Shown: positions 33,189 to 44,306, counted from the first letter of the stretch. The stretch: 64,000 nt of DNA from Falciphora oryzae (GCA_000733355.1 JNVV01000043.1:67392-131391); one strand, 5' to 3'. Numbers and translations: made by a program. The notes: generated by a model not told the origin, from the sequence alone.

Positions 33189-33302
33189 CTCTGAGTGCTG
33201 GGTATCAACATTCGAACCCCCTCGCCATCCCTCTTCGTTCTCTTCCTCTCCCGTCTTCGTCTTCAGCCAACAGCCACTTTGTTCCATGCATTCATACCAA
33301 GC

Positions 33303-33482
33303 TTTTTTTTTTTTTTTTTTTTTGGCCAGCTTCCAGCACCCCCAGCAGCTCCCCGCGGCCAGCCCACGACGAAGGTCCTCAAGGACAAAGATTTTAGCTT
33401 AAACGCTTTAATTGGTAATGTGGGGATATACCGGCGAGTATTTGTACCAGGAAAAGGAAAAGGAAAAGGAAAAGGAAAAGGG
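33303..33482. repeat. T21 run and (AGGAAA)n microsatellite
   Basis: A T21 run (33303-33323) and an AGGAAA array (33449-33482) flank a short protein-like stretch. An 18-T run follows at 33978-33995. The T runs are directly followed by CAG or TAG, so they could also be polypyrimidine tracts of introns. Confidence 0.6.
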
Positions 33483-33549
33483 TTTACCACCTTTTCCCGC
33501 CTTTTTAATTACCCTAACTGACCTTTTTTTTTCATGCTTCGCCCCCTAG

Positions 33550-33768
33550 AACCTTCCAAAGTCGGGTCAAGCCCTCCAGACCGGCAAAGTCGACGGCCTC
33601 GAAGCGGGCACAGCCAAGATCATCGCGGCGGAACCGGAGGGCTAGAAGTCCCAGCTGGCACGCTGCCTTCCCGAGGATCCCACAGCTCGCTGCATCGTCG
33701 CCACTATGGCAGCTCTCATCGTCATGGTCGTGCTCCTCACGGTGGGCGTCATCATTACAAGAGCTTAG
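33550..33768 (+). pseudogene. Interrupted coding-like exon with terminal membrane helix
   Basis: A textbook 3' splice site (CTAACTGAC branch, T9 tract, CCCCCTAG) ends at 33549. The frame that follows has strong GC-ending codon bias: NLPKSGQALQTGKVDGLEAG, then AKIIAAEPEG, a TAG at 33643-33645, and in the same frame KSQLARCLPEDPTARC and the hydrophobic VATMAALIVMVVLLTVGVII before TAG at 33766. The internal stop could come from CAG by one C-to-T change in a CpA context, the site preferred by RIP. The upstream exon was not found with confidence (KVLKDKDFSLNALIG near 33375-33415 is one possibility). A functional gene ending at 33645 is the alternative. Confidence 0.35.
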
Positions 33769-34565
33769 GACATGATCTACCGCACCTAAAGGGGCAGTGA
33801 TAAGAGGCTGGCCCTCTGCCCCTCGGGAGGGCTCTGGGGGAGGAGGACTTGGGTAGGAAAAGAAATAGGAAAAGAAACGTAAGGGGTATGGAGGAGGCCG
33901 GCGTGATTATACCTACCAACCGTACCTGGGCCCTGGGCTGCTCCTACCCTCTTTTGCCACCTAGTGCAGCCCTGGGGTTTTTTTTTTTTTTTTTTCCTCT
34001 TTTCAGGATGGCTCACGGCTACCGGAACATCAACGAGAACGAATACCCTTCGTTAGCAGTACCCTACTTACCCACGTCACGATGAACGACGCGGACGGCA
34101 TGGCGATGGGAGTTCAAAAGGTCTACTCCAGACCTGATGTCAGCAACAGATACTGGGGTCTCCCTGCCCGTCCTGACGACTACTACAAAACGTCAACGAG
34201 CAACATGAGTAATAGAGAATGAAATGGATTTCTAAAAGAGGGACGTCGATGTTGGAGCAGCTTAGAGAACATCAACACCAATGGCATTCACGATATTCAA
34301 GATTCGGACCAATGGGCAAAAAATTGAACGGTTGAAAATCCAAATTGACTTCCTCGTAAGACAGGCTAGATATCGCTACCACTGATGAACCCAATCAATC
34401 CCACTACTCCCTGTGCGCGGTTGAAAATGCAATGCAGAAAAACAAGATGCCGAAGAAACAAGACATGTAGAAAATAAAAACAAGAGATGAAGCCAAGAAC
34501 GATGCAATGTCAAAAAGAAACAGCAGAAGGAGCCGAAGCCAGTGGCGTAAAAACCATCAAGCCGC

Positions 34566-35384
34566 TTACAGCGACATGAGACCGGCGACGGCGACGGCAA
34601 GGAGAGTGGCCGAGATGCCCATGGACTTGACGGCAACGGCGGCGCTCTTCTTATCGTTGCCGTTGGGGGCGGTGGCGTTGGAGGCGGTGCCCTTCTTCTG
34701 CTGGGTGATGACGTTGCAGGCGTTGGTGAGGGTCTGGTTGCCCTTCATCTCGTTGAGCTTCTGCTGCTCGCGGGCGGCGCGGGCCTTGAACAGGTTGATG
34801 CGGGTGGCGTCCTTCTTGAAGCGGTTGTCCAGGGCGTTCTGGTCGTTGACCATCTTCTGGTCGCGCTCGACCTTCTTGGTCAGGCGGGCCATGCGCGAGC
34901 ACTGGTTCTTGGTGGCGACGCCGGCGCAGAACTGCGTCAGGGTCGAGTTGGACTGCAGCTTGTTGAGCTTGTCCTTGTTGGACTCCATCTTCTTCTTGAG
35001 CGCGTCGGCCCGGGTCTTGTCGTTCTTGGTGACCTTGTCGAGGGTGGTCTGGTTGTTGACCATCTTCTCGAAGCGCTGCATGCCAAGCATCTGGTAGCAC
35101 TGCATGGTCGAGTCGCGGACGGCCTGCTTCTGGGCGCAGGCGTTGACCAGGTTGTTGTCGCGCTTCAGGTCGGCCAGCTTGTTCTTGTTGTCGTTGACCT
35201 TTTTCTTGAAGTCGGCCACCTTGGTGGAGTTGTTCTTGAAGCGCTGGTTCAGCTTGGCGTCGTCACCAGCGAGCTTCTCGAGGCGCTCGAAGCGGGCGAT
35301 CTGCCGGCACTTGGCAGCGTTGGGGTCCTTCTGGGCCATGGCGACACCAGCAAGGGCAAGGACGACAACGTTGAAGAACTGCAT
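34566..35384 (-). CDS. Secreted GPI-anchored protein with three Cys/coiled-coil repeats
   Basis: Not a family I recognise. Single exon of 272 residues, ATG 35384. Signal peptide MQFFNVVVLALAGVAMAQ. The mature part contains three tandem modules of about 70 residues, each beginning with a Cys (AKCRQIARFERLEK, MQCYQMLGMQRFEK, NQCSRMARLTKKVE), continuing as a Lys/Asn-rich amphipathic helix and ending in a second Cys (VNACAQ, QFCAGV, NACNVI), so three disulfides are likely. Sequons are present (NNST, NQTT, SNST, GNQT, SNAT). A polar linker and the C-terminal hydrophobic tail SMGISATLLAVAVAGLMSL fit a GPI signal. The leader upstream of the ATG is strongly pyrimidine-rich on the coding strand, often a sign of high expression. 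Probable cell-wall or surface protein. Confidence 0.8.
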   Translation of the reverse strand: MQFFNVVVLALAGVAMAQKDPNAAKCRQIARFERLEKLAGDDAKLNQRFKNNSTKVADFKKKVNDNKNKLADLKRDNNLVNACAQKQAVRDSTMQCYQMLGMQRFEKMVNNQTTLDKVTKNDKTRADALKKKMESNKDKLNKLQSNSTLTQFCAGVATKNQCSRMARLTKKVERDQKMVNDQNALDNRFKKDATRINLFKARAAREQQKLNEMKGNQTLTNACNVITQQKKGTASNATAPNGNDKKSAAVAVKSMGISATLLAVAVAGLMSL

Positions 35385-38300
35385 TTTGACGGTTGGTAGA
35401 AGATGAAAAGGAAAAAAAGAGGTAGAAAAAAAAAGCCTGAAAAAAGACGAGGAAGAAAAATGGAAAAAAGAGAAGAAAAAAAAGACAAGGAAATGAGACA
35501 AAAGGAGAAGACAGATAGGAAAGAAGCTGATGCTGAGCCTGAAGATGAGGATAGGGAGAAAGGAATTCAGAAGTCAGAAGGCAAGAGACGGACCGGCCGT
35601 TTTATAGAAGAGAAGTCCGCCGGGGAGAAGGTGAGGGGATCGTGGAGAGTGGCTGTGTTGGTTGATCAGAGCATGAATCGTCCTCTCTAAACTTAGTCGC
35701 GGCAAGGAGGGGGCCCGTTGATAATTTTATATCGGAAGCAACGCTAGAAGGGAGATCGGGGGTTGGCGAGCCTGGGCACTGCACCCTCTGTTTGCTCTGC
35801 CGCAACCCGAGCCCGCCCCCGTGGGTAGGAGTCCGCGGGTCCCTGGCCGCGTATTGCCCCGAACGGCCTAGCTCCAAAGCTTGTCTCGCCCCGTTGTGAC
35901 CCCCTTGGCCCCGTCGTGCAGGGCCAGGGGACGGTATCGGGGCCGGGGGAGGACCCCACGGCCGTTGGGCCCCATCGCCAAGGCGACAGAGCATTGACGT
36001 GCTTGACACATGCGCAGGTGGATCAGCCCAACAGAAATCCCGGGTTCCAAGCTTCAGGCTCTGGAGGGCTCCAGAGGGCGGTGACTGCTTGTCATTGATT
36101 TAGCACGCATCCCAGAATAACCGTACCAACTCAAAGAAATGGAGTAGGGTGGTGAGGGACAGGGAAGGACGGCAGGATATGCCGGCCGAGCAGGTCCATC
36201 TTGGAGGCCGCTTCAGCAGGCTGTCTGGCTTGTCTCGGTAGCCCAGTCCAGTCGGGTGGACGGTGAGAAGACGACGCCCGTTTGCTCGAGACGGCGGCTG
36301 GGAAATCAAGGGGCTCTCGCAGTCGTAGCGCAGGCAGGAGTCCTGTGCGCTGTGAAGCACTCGCTTCGATATCGCTAACGGGCGGGCTGCCGGTTAGGGG
36401 TAGAATGGAGAGCACGATGAGACGCGACGGGAGCGAGCTGGCTGGCCGACAGAGAGCTCGCCCAGGCAACCGGCCAACCAGCTGTGGTGTTTTCCCTGGG
36501 AGGAAGTTGTGGCACGAATCGTGTTTCATGAGCCAAGACGTCGGCTCCACACCTTCGAGATGGTGAGGCTCTGTGCTGCTGAATAAGGCTGCTCCCAGTC
36601 GGGAAATTCTGCAGGGTCTGGATGCATGGTGGTCCGCGCGCAGACCGTGCACGGATCAAGTTTGAGTGCTGCCGAAAACGGGAATCGAGAAAGGCTTGGG
36701 CCGCTGCTGATTTCGTCCGTCTGCCGCGATTCGTCTGTGCGTCTGGACAGTCAGCGCGATAAAGGATGGCATCGAGTGTCGATCGTCTGACACTTTGACA
36801 GCTGGAAGTTTCGCCCATGGAATTCAGACGACATTCAGATCTGAGGCTTGTGTTGTGCCAGCAGCCGCTGTTGGCCGTTGGCCTGGGCCGCCGCCACGGA
36901 GAGAGAGAATAACGCCGCGCGCCCGCGGGCTCCATCTCCACTTTATAAAGGAGAAACATCGACACGCAAACCCCTCGTTTCTTCCCAATCACCGCCTGCA
37001 AACTCGGGCCCCATCCTGTTGGTTTTGGATCGAAAATGACACCACTTGCGGGGTCCTGTCAAGCTGTCAAAACGTGCTCTGGCGGTGTGGATAGAATCCT
37101 TTCAGCACCAACACGATGGCCTCGCTACGAATTGCCCTCCGGCTGTGATCGGAGGACTGGAAATGGCGGCGGCAACACCAATCGTCCAGGGAACGATCTG
37201 AACTAGGGGTCGTCGTCTCATAATCGCGTAGCAGTCAGATCTAGCGGCACAACGCTCGGACGGTGGCCATCCGTCCCGTCTCAACAAATCCTACGGCGGA
37301 GGAAATAACACGGAAAAATCAAGCGACAAGTGTACGCGTGTGCATCCCAGGATATCGGCTAGCCTCCCCGCGGGCACCTTCCGTCAACCAGCCAGGCCAT
37401 GGGGTTATGTTACGGGAGCGTGTTTGGCCTCCATGTTCCAGGCCAGCCTCGTGAAAGAAGGCGTCTACTCCTATGTATCAAGCTTGGCGCTAAATGTCAG
37501 AGATGGCAAGCGAAAGGCCGGAGAATCGGTTGATGACGTAGAGGCTAGGGGGAAAAAAAAATACAAAGAAATCAGCCGTCTGGGTAAAGGAAGAAGAAAA
37601 GTAATGTTAAAAATGCCCGCTCAAACTACAGCCCAAAAGATCAAGGCATAAACTACTTGGCGATATGCTGCTTCGATCCAAGAAATCGTCATGTGTTTGC
37701 CGAGCATTCATCAGCCCCCAACAACCCACGTGGAGCCTGTCAAGAGTGAAGATCATGATGTCCGTTGCTTGGCTCAGTCGGTGACAGCGGAAACGCTCTC
37801 CGATCGTTTGTGGAGAACCAGAAGAAGGGGATCATTACGTACGACAACGACAAGCCCCCTGTCTCAGAGATCGGATCGTCGACGCCTTGGTGATTGCATC
37901 CCGCCGATCGAGCCCATGTTCTGTTCCCCTCACGGTTCTCCCTTTCGTCTTTTCTCCACCCCAGAGTTACAAATCACAAATCCCTTCCACGCTGTTGGGA
38001 CGACGGAAGGAAGGCCTTGACGACTGCTACGGGATCCCAGGATGCCACATGAAACATCGGCCATCGCCAACAGCCCTCGTTTCAATCTTGAGATATGCCG
38101 CCCCCTGGACGGCGGCGAGGCAGCCATGTGAAGAAAAAGAAATCCCAGTGACCCAGAGCTCCGCGGCCCGCCGAGGCGGGTGATTCTCCAGACCCCCAGG
38201 CAGTACCCGGCACGGCGCATGGATGCGGCTCCAGCCAGCTTGTGGCCCCTCCGCGGAGAAGGCGAGGAAAAAGGGGGGCAACCATGTTCGCGATCCCGGA

Positions 38301-39117
38301 TCAGGTCTCAGTCGACCCGATGGAGGGAAAGCCCCGGACTTGGATGCTTTGCTTGCCCTTCGCTTACATCACCATTCGGGACTCGGGCCGCAGATGCCAG
38401 AGAAGCAAGCTGCCAGGCGGACCCGGCGCGTCAATGCCCTCATCATGCCGAGATCTCGATCTGATATGCTGACCGCCAGTCATGGGCACTTGGAGATGGG
38501 GTCTGTTTTACAGATGACAGCGCAAGCTCCATGCCTTTGCTATGTTATGCTGGACGAAGGGCTCGGGACGATCCCGAGGTGCGACGTCTTGGCCGGGAAT
38601 GATACGGTCGCCACGCGTCCCGTCAGGTTATCAATGCGATCGGATGTATCCGTAGGCTGCCTCCCAGCTGGCGATATCAGAGTTGCAAACCCCGCGTCCA
38701 CCCCCGGTATTCTCGCGTTCCCTCGGGTGCCGAACTAGGTAGAAAGGGTATGGTTTACACTGGCTATTACTACCAGAAATGCAAGGCCGGAATCATCATC
38801 ATCCGATGGTCCCCGGATTCAACGATATTTCCACCTACTGCAATGAAAGCGAGCGAAGGATGAGTTGGATTCATCGGACTAAGCATCAAGCCAAAGCGAA
38901 GACAAATCGCCCACCACACCAACGCCATTATCTCGGGCAGGTTGAACGAAGCGAGTTTCCCCGGCTCAACTGACAAAGTATAAAGAATGGGGTATAGTGA
39001 GTGATCGCAAGAAGAGTACAAGCGAACATTTTGACAACGATTCAGCACAGAAGAAAAGGAAAACACAACAGAAACAAAAGAAATCCAAATAAGCTCCAGC
39101 AAAACAGACAAACCCAA
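35385..39117. other. Gene-poor 3.7-kb stretch
   Basis: The first 300 bp hold the pyrimidine-rich promoter and leader of the GPI-protein gene. No gene can be supported beyond that. A 72-residue basic frame from ATG 37433 (FQASLVKEGVYSYV) is the only mildly protein-like one and is not called. No tRNA, repeat array or transposase remnant was seen. Confidence 0.5.
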
Positions 39118-41130
39118 TCACAAACTCGACCGCGGCTGCACCGGCGTGGCGTGGAACAACCGCGCCGTGTCGTCATCATCAAGCATCGCGTCCTTCCGCA
39201 CCGCCTCGTCCTCGTCCCGCCGTCCTCCCTCCGCAAAGCTCGCCCCGACCGGGCTGCTCGGCGACGCAGCCGGCGGCGGCACAGCCGGTGTCGACGGTGG
39301 GGCGTCTCCACTGTCGCCACCACCACCACCGTTGCGGAGCTCCCACGACCCCGTGCGCTCGTGCCGCGCCCCGCCGCCGCGCGCATACGCCACGTCCGGG
39401 TCGTCCTGGCGCTTCTCGGCGCCCCTGAGCCCTCCGATGCCCAGCCCGCCTGCGCTAAAGACTCCTCCTCCGAAACTGCCGCCGCGCTCCCTGCTCTCGT
39501 CCTTCCCAGCCGCGCCACGGGCCCGACGCGTGAACCGCAGTCCGCCACATAGCACCGCCGCCGCAACAACCGCCGCCAGGAACGTCAGCGTCGCGATGAC
39601 GCCAATCGCGCCCGCCGCGGCCGGCGACAGGCCGCCGCCTCCGTTGTCCCCATCAGCGTCGGTGCCGATAGGGTTGTCGTTGGCGTCGCGCAAGGGGCAG
39701 AACAGATCGGTTGCCCCGCACAGGCGGCACCACTCGGGCATGGAGCTGACCGCAATGGCGTCCATGGCCTGGAGGAAGTCGCGGTAGCGCATGTGGCGCT
39801 GCGAGTTGCCGTTGCCGAACAGGGGGTACTCGGCAAGGACCGCGTCCGCATCAGTCCCGTTGCGGTACAGGAAGCGGACCCAGAGGTCCGACTCCGCGGG
39901 CGGGGTAGCCGTCTTCTCGTCGACGGAGGAGTCCGAATCGGAGATGACGCTAAACGCCTCAAACATCATGGCCGCGCCGTGCCCCGGCAGGCGCTTGAAC
40001 ACGGCCGTCGAGCCGCCGCTGTATAGTAGGCCGGCCAGGACGGAGAAGGCGACCATGGGCTCCTGCGGGCCAAAGATGAGGCTGAGCTTGGGCTGGGCCA
40101 GGTCGCGGAGCTGGCGCGGGGGCAGCGCCGTGCGCATCTGCCGCGCGACCTTGCCCGCGAGCATGCGGCCGGCGATGGCGCGGACGCGGTTGTCGTCGTC
40201 GCCGGCGTTCCCCGGGGCCCGCAGGTCGCCGTTGCGGCTCTGCACCTGCTTGGCAGCCAGAGCCTCGAGGTCGTGCATCTCCTGGGACGTCAGGGACGAG
40301 GACAGGGTCCGGTTGCCGTGGGTGTAATTGTACAGGGCCAGGTCGTAAATGCGGTCGGCTATAAAAAGGTTGACGGTGGCGGGGGAATAAGGGGCTGGGC
40401 TGCCCACCTTTTCCCAGACGCGCTTGAACAGATCCGTATTCTTCCAGTCCAGCTCCTTGAGCTGTTGCTCGCCCTGCATCTGGGTCGCCGAGTAGACCCA
40501 GCGGGCGCACGTGGGGTTGCCTTGGATCCTAAGTGATCGACGGCAGGATTAGCGGCGGGAGTTTGGACCCCAACGAGAGCGTTTGCAGACTTACCAAATG
40601 GATTCCGGGTCAGAAGACGACAATGTCTGGATGCGCGGGTACTGATACCCATCCAATGGGAAGTTCACCAGCGACCCATTGTACAGCTTGGCACTCTCCA
40701 TCCCACCGGCACCATTCGACACGGACTGGTTCAGGGGCGGATAGAGGCCCTGGACAAAGGCCATAGCACTAGGTCCCATACATGAGTCGCTGGAGGTCTG
40801 GATGCTGAGCTGCGTGTTGTCGATGGCGTTGCGTTCGAGGCCCTGGATGCGTGCCGAGCCGGCGGCCGCCGCGAGCTCGGGGGCGATGGTGTCGTTGCGT
40901 AGGAGGTAGCGCGCGCGGAAGACCTCGCCCTGCGCGCGCATCTGCTCGGCGCCCAAGGGCGTCAGGGCCGGGTTGCTGGCCAGCTGGATCGGCTGCCGCT
41001 CGCCGTGGTAGACGAAGGCGACGGAGCCCCAGACGCGTTCGTTGGACTCTTGGGCCGACACCATATCGGCAGTGAGAAAAACGGCGGCAGCGGCGGCGAT
41101 GCTGATCGCCCGCGCCATGGTGTTTGCCAT
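39118..41130 (-). CDS. Degenerate histidine-phosphatase-like membrane protein
   Basis: Clade-2 histidine phosphatase (acid phosphatase/phytase fold) homologue. Exons 41130..40595 and 40528..39118 give 648 residues. Signal peptide MANTMARAISIAAAAAVF with a probable cleavage after SAQ. The family's N-terminal motif is RHGxRxP; here residues 41-47 are YHGERQP, so the first arginine is Tyr while the histidine remains. The distal His-Asp region appears replaced (FGPQEPMVAFSVLAGLLYSG). Other family features persist: ERNAIDNTQLSIQ, the region around PTCARW and the WCRLCG segment. One transmembrane helix (GAIGVIATLTFLAAVVAAAV) leads to a cytoplasmic tail of about 140 disordered residues. Probably an extracellular domain with little or no classic phosphatase activity. 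The upstream frame has no other ATG. Confidence 0.85.
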
Positions 41131-43139
41131 TGCTGCTGGACCCCGCGGGAGAAGCAGTGTGCAGCAAGTCCAAGGGTGCAGCAAGTTTAAACGGGCCAAT
41201 TCGTCTCTCAACGAGGAGATGTGACGGCTATTTCATGTCGACAGGTGGAAGCGAAAAAGAGGTACGCTTCGTCATATGGGTAAGTGGGTGTGCGCAAGTC
41301 TGGAGGAGACAAGGAACCACAAGCAGAGGCTTGCAAACCTGATGACGGAGATAAAAGAGAAGAGATTTTGCGATCACAAGATAGGGTAGGCGGATGTGGG
41401 AGCAGAGTGCTCGACCTACCACACTTCCCTGTGCCCTTACCTCATTCAGCCCAGCCCGGCCAGTCAGACAGCCGCACGACCACGAGCTTCCCCCCTTGCA
41501 TCGACTTGGCTGACACAGCACCTACGACAGATGGATGCGGCCGTCGACGGCGGGTAGCAGCTGCTGCTTGAGGTGCGTCAGAACTTGGGGAGGGGGGTAA
41601 TCTTGGCCGAAAGGAAGAGGGTGCCATCGCCCGTCTCCGCCCGCAAGCAGCAGACCGTCCCACGGCATCCTTTGTACCATCGCTCCAGAGCGTGGCCGGC
41701 GAGATACAACTCTGGTTCGGCAGATGGGCGCAGCTTTTCTTTGTCGTTGTCAATTTATGACGCGGGGAGAGTTGCCCGAAGCGAACGAAGGCGGGCTGCG
41801 ATAGGTTGGATGAGCTTTGATGCAACCCGGCGATAAGCTAAGCTCGAAGAGGGAACTGGGGCCCCTGTCAGTCTCCACTCATGTGGGAGCCTCCGCCAAT
41901 GAGTGGACCAGACGCAGCCAAGGATTGTGTTGACAGCCAATGAGGGCGCGATATTTTGTAAGTGCTTGCAGCTCGACCCCGCGCAGAGACTCGATAAAGC
42001 CACCGCCCCCGCGATTCCCCGCCGTTTTGGCTGCTTTGCTCCTCCCCTCTTCTCTTACCTTGGCGTCATTGATGAGCACCAACGCTCGCGATCGGCGGTC
42101 ACGTACATACGGCTACCTGCAAAGGGAGACTAATCGACCGGCTCTTTTTTTCCCGTGAGAGTCGGATAATTACCAGGACCAGGTACACTTGGTGGATTCC
42201 CTCAGACAAACGCCTTCTGGAAGCGTTTTCTCCGACAATGTGTTCGATACAAGGGTGCAAGACACCAAGCAAGCGATCGACGGCCAAGACGAAGTGGCCG
42301 CCCCGACTTCCTCTCACACGGCTGCCACGTGCCTCCAAACGACCGGAACGGGCCCGTCCAGCCAGATTGGGGGCGGTGGGGGCTCGAGGTACCGGGTATG
42401 GGTAGCAAGCAGGCAATGACGTCGAGCGACAGCTGGCCTTGCATATCTGCTAGTGAGCTGGCTCACCCGTGAAGGCAGTGCCACCTCGAGCTGCTTAGCC
42501 AGGGGCAGGCATGGCACTTTAGCCCTGGGAAGCATGGTTGGCCGGTGCAACGCTTACCCCTTAAGGTTTGGGTCATGCGACCAACCCCTCTGATACGGCT
42601 GCAGCCATTCGGAGCTTCTCTGACGCCTCAGGCCTAGCAGTTGGTGCAGTTGATATTGCCTTGGCGAGGATCCTTTGGAGATCGTTGGTTGCACAAAACA
42701 TGGGCCCCTCACAATGTCGGACGCCTTTCTTTCCGACCTGCAGCCATGCCATCCTCCACGATTCGCACTAACACCATAGATTCGTTCATTTCAGTCGCCG
42801 AGTAGGGCTCTCGACGTCGTTTATCATTGTGGACGAGAACGTCTAACATGGCACTAAAGGAGCTCATCACCATGGGAAGCAGGAAAATCGCTTTATGCCA
42901 CTACAGCCCCTAGATCAAAGTCTATGCTTGCCATGGAACACCGCAGCACCCCCGAAGACTCGCCCCTGAGGACCTCGTTCCGCCCAGCGGTTCCCTCCAC
43001 CTTCAACGCGAAGGAAAACGAAAGAAAAAAAAAAAAACATGGCTAGGGGCCACCTCCCCGGGTGAAGGTGTGTCGAGAGGGGATTCCATTTTGGCGATAA
43101 TCTTGACATTTGCCAAACGGACTCGTGACGCCCACGGCC
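41131..43139. other. Gene-free 2-kb stretch
   Basis: No supported gene. Open frames on both strands are short, start at non-ATG codons or lack protein-like composition. It separates the phosphatase-like gene from the orphan array. Confidence 0.5.
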
Positions 43140-43451
43140 TCACCCCTTCCTCGCCCGCCCTCTCGACAGAGCAGGCGGCCTTGATCTTGTGTGCGCTCGC
43201 GTCTCCTCATCCAGCAGAAGATGCAGGGTCTCCCTCCGGACAGTCACCTCGCCGCTCGCCTGTGACCACACGCCGTCAGGCGTGGGGATTGGCCGCATGA
43301 GGTAAACGTGGATATGCACATCTGCGCTTTGCTTACTGCTGTCAGGGTCGTCGTCGACGGCGATGATGCCTTCGACTTCGAAGACCTTACCACCGTCCTT
43401 GTAGATGGCGCCCACACGGTCGCCGGCCTTGTAGAGCGTTGGTGTTGCCAT
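43140..43451 (-). CDS. Orphan array gene 1 (small GDRV/DDDP protein)
   Basis: First of four adjacent paralogues in the same orientation; no known family recognised. 103 residues, ATG 43451. The shared pattern is a start MATPTLYKAGDRVGAIY, a (V/I)EG(I/V)IA turn, the acidic DDDP motif (VDDDPDSSKQ), alternating hydrophobic residues (VHIHVYLMRP), GVWSQASGEVTV and LLLDEE. Alternating hydrophobics and the GDRV opening suggest a small beta-barrel, such as an SH3/Tudor-like fold; this is inference only. The extra C-terminal tail (RSRPPALSRGRARKG) is absent or beyond the stop codon in the other copies. No signal peptide or membrane segment. Confidence 0.75.
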   Translation of the reverse strand: MATPTLYKAGDRVGAIYKDGGKVFEVEGIIAVDDDPDSSKQSADVHIHVYLMRPIPTPDGVWSQASGEVTVRRETLHLLLDEETRAHTRSRPPALSRGRARKG

Positions 43452-43579
43452 ATTTTGGTAAAGGTAGTAGACCGAATACGTGAGTTCGTGGGCTTCTTGC
43501 CCTTTTTTCTTTTTCGTTTATTCGTGCTAAAAGCCGATATGGCAAGAATGACGATAGTGGTGGTTAGGGGGAAGCGTGT

Positions 43580-43595
43580 GCAGCGACATATTTAT
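43580..43595 (-). promoter_or_regulatory. TATA element of array gene 1 (conserved in the array)
   Basis: Minus strand reads TATAAATATGTCGCTG, about 140 bp before the start codon. The same block, with TATAAATA or AATAAATA followed by TGTCGC, recurs upstream of genes 2 and 3, and a TATAAAAG version before gene 4. Confidence 0.6.
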
Positions 43596-43685
43596 ACAAT
43601 ATGTTAAAAAAGAAAAAAAAAATGATAATAAAAAAGGAAAGGAGAGCATGGTGAAATAGCAACGTATAGTGATTAGGTAGGTGCC

Positions 43686-43770
43686 TAGTAACATACAATG
43701 AATAGCGATACATGGTATCTAGGTAGCAACGCGGAGTACGATATAGCGACGAATAGCATCGCGTAGTGAA
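43686..43770. repeat. 17-bp minisatellite upstream of array gene 1
   Basis: Five diverged 17-bp units (TAGTAACATACAATGAA to TAGCATCGCGTAGTGAA) distal to the TATA element. They are related to the cleaner arrays at 44889-44973 and 45723-45824. Confidence 0.6.
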
Positions 43771-43851
43771 CCAAAATGCATGGCGACAATCAGATTGTTG
43801 ATTCACTCGTGCCAAGGCGATTCCACGGTCTCGCCGCCGTCTTGGGCAGGA

Positions 43852-44142
43852 CTAATGGCCCTGATCTTGTGTGCGCTTCACGTCTCCATCCTTATCCGGC
43901 ACACGCGCCACGGTCGCCCTCCGGACAGTCGCCTGGCCGGTTGCCTTTACCCACACGCTGCCGGTCATGCACAATGGCCGCATGAGGTCAATATTGATTG
44001 GCACGTTTGCGCCCTGTCTACCGCTGTTGTCGTCGTCGAAGGCGATGACGCCTTCGATCTCGAAGAGTCTGTGGTGGTGGTCACCGCGGTAACAGATGGC
44101 GCCCACACGCTCGCCGGCTTTAAAAACCGTTGATGTTGCCAT
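43852..44142 (-). CDS. Orphan array gene 2 (small GDRV/DDDP protein)
   Basis: Paralogue of gene 1. 96 residues from ATG 44142. It opens MATSTVFKAGERVGAI, then a His-rich insert (GDHHHRLFEIEG), VIAFDDDNSG, NINIDLMRP-like strand residues (VPINIDLMRP), SVWVKATGQATVRRATV and a charged end (PDKDGDVKRTQDQGH). The 3' end and downstream DNA align with gene 1's and gene 3's 3' regions (CTTGATC.CGTGTGCGC shared), showing that the duplicated unit extends beyond the coding part. The leader contains a T26 run (44196-44221) and the conserved TTATTCGTGCT block. Confidence 0.72.
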   Translation of the reverse strand: MATSTVFKAGERVGAICYRGDHHHRLFEIEGVIAFDDDNSGRQGANVPINIDLMRPLCMTGSVWVKATGQATVRRATVARVPDKDGDVKRTQDQGH

Positions 44143-44195
44143 GTTTTAGTGGGCAGTAGTAGATCGAATGCGTGAGTTCGTGTTTTTTTTCTTGG

Positions 44196-44239
44196 TTTTT
44201 TTTTTTTTTTTTTTTTTTTTTAATGTATTTATTCGTGCT
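44196..44239. repeat. T26 run and conserved TTATTCGTGCT block in gene 2 leader
   Basis: The T run (44196-44221) lies beside ATTTATTCGTGCT (44228-44239). The same TTATTCGTGCT block lies about 75 bp before the starts of genes 1 (43517-43528), 3 (44747-44759) and 4 (45624-45635). Confidence 0.6.
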
Positions 44240-44292
44240 GACAGTCGATGTCGCGAGCAGGACGATAATGGCTGATGAAGGAAAGTGTATAC

Positions 44293-44306
44293 AGCGACAT
44301 ATTTAT
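44293..44306 (-). promoter_or_regulatory. TATA-like element of array gene 2
   Basis: Minus strand reads AATAAATATGTCGC about 155-160 bp before the gene 2 start. It is the counterpart of the gene 1 element. Confidence 0.5.

Noticed and set aside
33182..33521. Plus-strand frames around the T21 run as exons
   Set aside because: They cross the homopolymer and the AGGAAA microsatellite and show no consistent codon bias. Only KVLKDKDFSLNALIG is mildly protein-like.
36375..37001. 208-codon minus-strand frame in the gene-poor stretch
   Set aside because: Non-ATG start, no protein-like composition, no splice-supported extension.
37433..37651. 72-codon basic frame (FQASLVKEGVYSYV...)
   Set aside because: Has an ATG and is mildly protein-like, but A-rich codons unlike neighbouring genes and no supporting signal. 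Left uncalled.
39118..41130. Annotating this gene as an active phytase
   Set aside because: The RHG arginine is replaced by Tyr and the His-Asp site is not visible, so only a degenerate family member can be claimed.
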